Assembly: GCA_030726195.1 (NCBI GenBank) | Contig: JANREF010000135.1 | Location: 8,062-32,956 of the forward strand | DNA length: 24,895 bases | Source of the DNA: Burkholderiaceae bacterium | GTDB taxonomy: Bacteria; Pseudomonadota; Gammaproteobacteria; Burkholderiales; Burkholderiaceae_C | Direction: 5' to 3' | Shown: one piece after another, positions 23,625 through 24,895 of the stretch | How the letters are laid out: each line of letters begins with the position of its first letter | Position numbering within the stretch: the first letter of the stretch is position 1 | Notes under the pieces: model-generated | The model's database searches: none | Seen by the model: only the letters and a program-made list of their open reading frames with translations | Told to the model about the DNA's origin: nothing | Translations under genes and position numbers: made by a program

Positions 23625-24895
23625 GCGTGTGCCATCAAGGCTTCGATCTCGTCTATGGCCACAGGCACGCCGCGTGAGATGAGTTCGCAGCCCGTGTCGG
23701 TGACCACCGCGTCGTCTTCAATGCGTATGCCAATGTTGTGAAAGTGCGCTGGTACATCGTCGGATGGGCGGATGTACAAGCCGGGCTCTATGGTTAAGAC
23801 CATGCCAGTTTGCAAGTGGCGACTCAGCGGCGGTGTTTGCAGAACAGCTTGTGCGTCGGTGCCTGCGTAGCGCCCGCAGTCGTGTACATCCAAGCCCAGC
23901 CAGTGGCTGGTGCGGTGCATGTAAAACGGTGCGTACGCGCGGTTGGCGATGGCCTCGTCGAGGTCGCCCGAGGCGTTGCGGCTCACAATGCCCAGGTCTA
24001 GCAAGCCCTGCGTGAGCACGCGTAACACGGCGTCGTGCGGCTCGTTGAAGCGAACGCCTGCGCGTGTGGCGGCAACGGCGGCCTCTTGACTGGCCAGCAC
24101 CAGTGCGTACACGTCACGCTGTGGGCCGGTGAACCGGCCGTTGGCGGGGAAGGTGCGGGTGATGTCGCTGGCGTAGCCGTCTAGCTCACAGCCGGCATCA
24201 ATCAGCACCAAATCACCGTTGTTCACCACGGCGTTGTCGGCGCGGTAGTGCAGCACGCAGGCGTTGGCGCCGGTTGCCACAATCGAGGTGTAGGCCGGGA
24301 ACTGCGCGCCATGCTGCCTGAACTCGTGCAGCAGCTCTGCCTCCAAGTGGTACTCGCGCAAATCGCGCCCGCTGCGCAAGTCGGCCGCGCTGCGCTGCAT
24401 GGCACGTATGTGTGCGCTTGCAGAAATGCGCGCCGCGCGCCGCATGGTGTCTAGCTCGGTGTCGTCTTTGACCAAGCGCATCTCGTCGAGCACAAGACAG
24501 GCGTCGCGCTGTGTGCTGGGGCAGCGAACGCCCGCGCGCGACTGGCCGCGCACGGTACCCAGCCAGCGCTCCACATCGGCGTTGAGATGCGCATGTGTGG
24601 CAAACGGCCACCACACCACTTCTTTGTTGGCCAACAGCTTGGCCACCGTCTCATCCAGCGCCTCAGCGGGCACGCTGGCATCGACGCCCAGTGCAGCCGG
24701 TGCCGCATCAGGGCCTAGGCGGCGTCCATCCCAAATTTCGCGCTCCAAGTCCTTGGGCAGGCACACCAACGTGGTGTGGCCGCTGCTGTCTATGAGCAGC
24801 GTTGCGCCCGGTTCGGTAAAACCGCACAGGTAAAAAAAGTAGCTGTCGAAGCGAAACGGGAAATCGGCATCGCGGTTGCGCATGCGCTCAGGCGC
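23621..24895 (-). CDS. pepP: Xaa-Pro aminopeptidase PepP (5' end cut by the window)
   Basis: PepP removes the N-terminal residue from peptides with proline at the second position, using two Mn ions. The window holds at least 424 residues and the frame is still open at the edge (APERMRNRD...), so the true start lies beyond it; the ATG at 24883 is internal to the conserved APERMRNRDADFPFRFDS block. The C-terminal pita-bread domain shows the metal ligands in order: LIDAGCELDGYASDITRTF (two Asp), HRTSHWLGLDVHD (His), TIEPGLYI (Glu) and IGIRIEDDAVV (Glu). The stop overlaps the MOSC start as ATGA. Confidence 0.95.
   Translation of the reverse strand, partial: APERMRNRDADFPFRFDSYFFYLCGFTEPGATLLIDSSGHTTLVCLPKDLEREIWDGRRLGPDAAPAALGVDASVPAEALDETVAKLLANKEVVWWPFATHAHLNADVERWLGTVRGQSRAGVRCPSTQRDACLVLDEMRLVKDDTELDTMRRAARISASAHIRAMQRSAADLRSGRDLREYHLEAELLHEFRQHGAQFPAYTSIVATGANACVLHYRADNAVVNNGDLVLIDAGCELDGYASDITRTFPANGRFTGPQRDVYALVLASQEAAVAATRAGVRFNEPHDAVLRVLTQGLLDLGIVSRNASGDLDEAIANRAYAPFYMHRTSHWLGLDVHDCGRYAGTDAQAVLQTPPLSRHLQTGMVLTIEPGLYIRPSDDVPAHFHNIGIRIEDDAVVTDTGCELISRGVPVAIDEIEALMAHA

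Overview
The window looks like chromosomal DNA from a betaproteobacterium of the order Burkholderiales, most likely a Comamonadaceae-type freshwater organism. The evidence is the gene content (kdsD-kdsC-lptC, metX-metW, an amgK/lptD divergent pair, lptD-surA-rsmA, a full-length maeB), the protein sequences and tightly packed operons. Five gene pairs overlap by ATGA (kdsC/lptC, sbtA/sbtB, metX/metW, surA/rsmA, pepP/MOSC). I see no insertion sequence, phage, CRISPR array, tRNA or rRNA. Most of the window is conserved core genome, and its novelty lies in regulation and gene order.

Layout. (1) 1-4661, plus strand: kdsD and kdsC (Kdo synthesis) and lptC (LPS transport), then a short-chain dehydrogenase, then a Na+/bicarbonate permease of the SbtA family overlapping a PII-like SbtB gene. 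The run ends at a strong bidirectional terminator. lptA and lptB, the usual partners after lptC, are absent here. (2) 4693-6539, minus strand: a glycine-rich RRM RNA-binding protein with a structured leader, and an Amt ammonium channel with NtrC-like and sigma-54-like upstream sites. (3) 6728-11349, plus strand: metX-metW (methionine synthesis), a SulP anion transporter and an alpha/beta hydrolase. They sit behind a leader that closely matches the SAM-II riboswitch and is followed at once by a terminator-like hairpin. (4) 11346-14728, minus strand: an MFS transporter, rsmE and an AmgK-type sugar kinase. The MFS and hydrolase genes are convergent and share a CTAG at their stop codons. (5) 14880-19332, plus strand: lptD-surA-rsmA (outer-membrane biogenesis and ribosome maturation), ending at a second bidirectional terminator. 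(6) 19513-24895, minus strand: a barstar-family gene with a C-terminal extension, a palindrome-rich 370-base intergenic region, maeB (malic enzyme fused to a phosphotransacetylase-like domain), a MOSC protein, and pepP running off the window edge.

Themes. Envelope assembly appears at both ends of the first 20 kb (kdsD/kdsC/lptC and lptD/surA), with AmgK adding cell-wall sugar salvage. Nutrient acquisition is the second theme: bicarbonate (SbtA/SbtB), ammonium (Amt), an inorganic anion (SulP) and SAM-responsive methionine synthesis. The most notable item is the SAM-II-like leader of metX, whose 3' strand is reused as the 5' arm of a terminator-like hairpin. The pairing of SbtA/SbtB with an LPS operon comes next.
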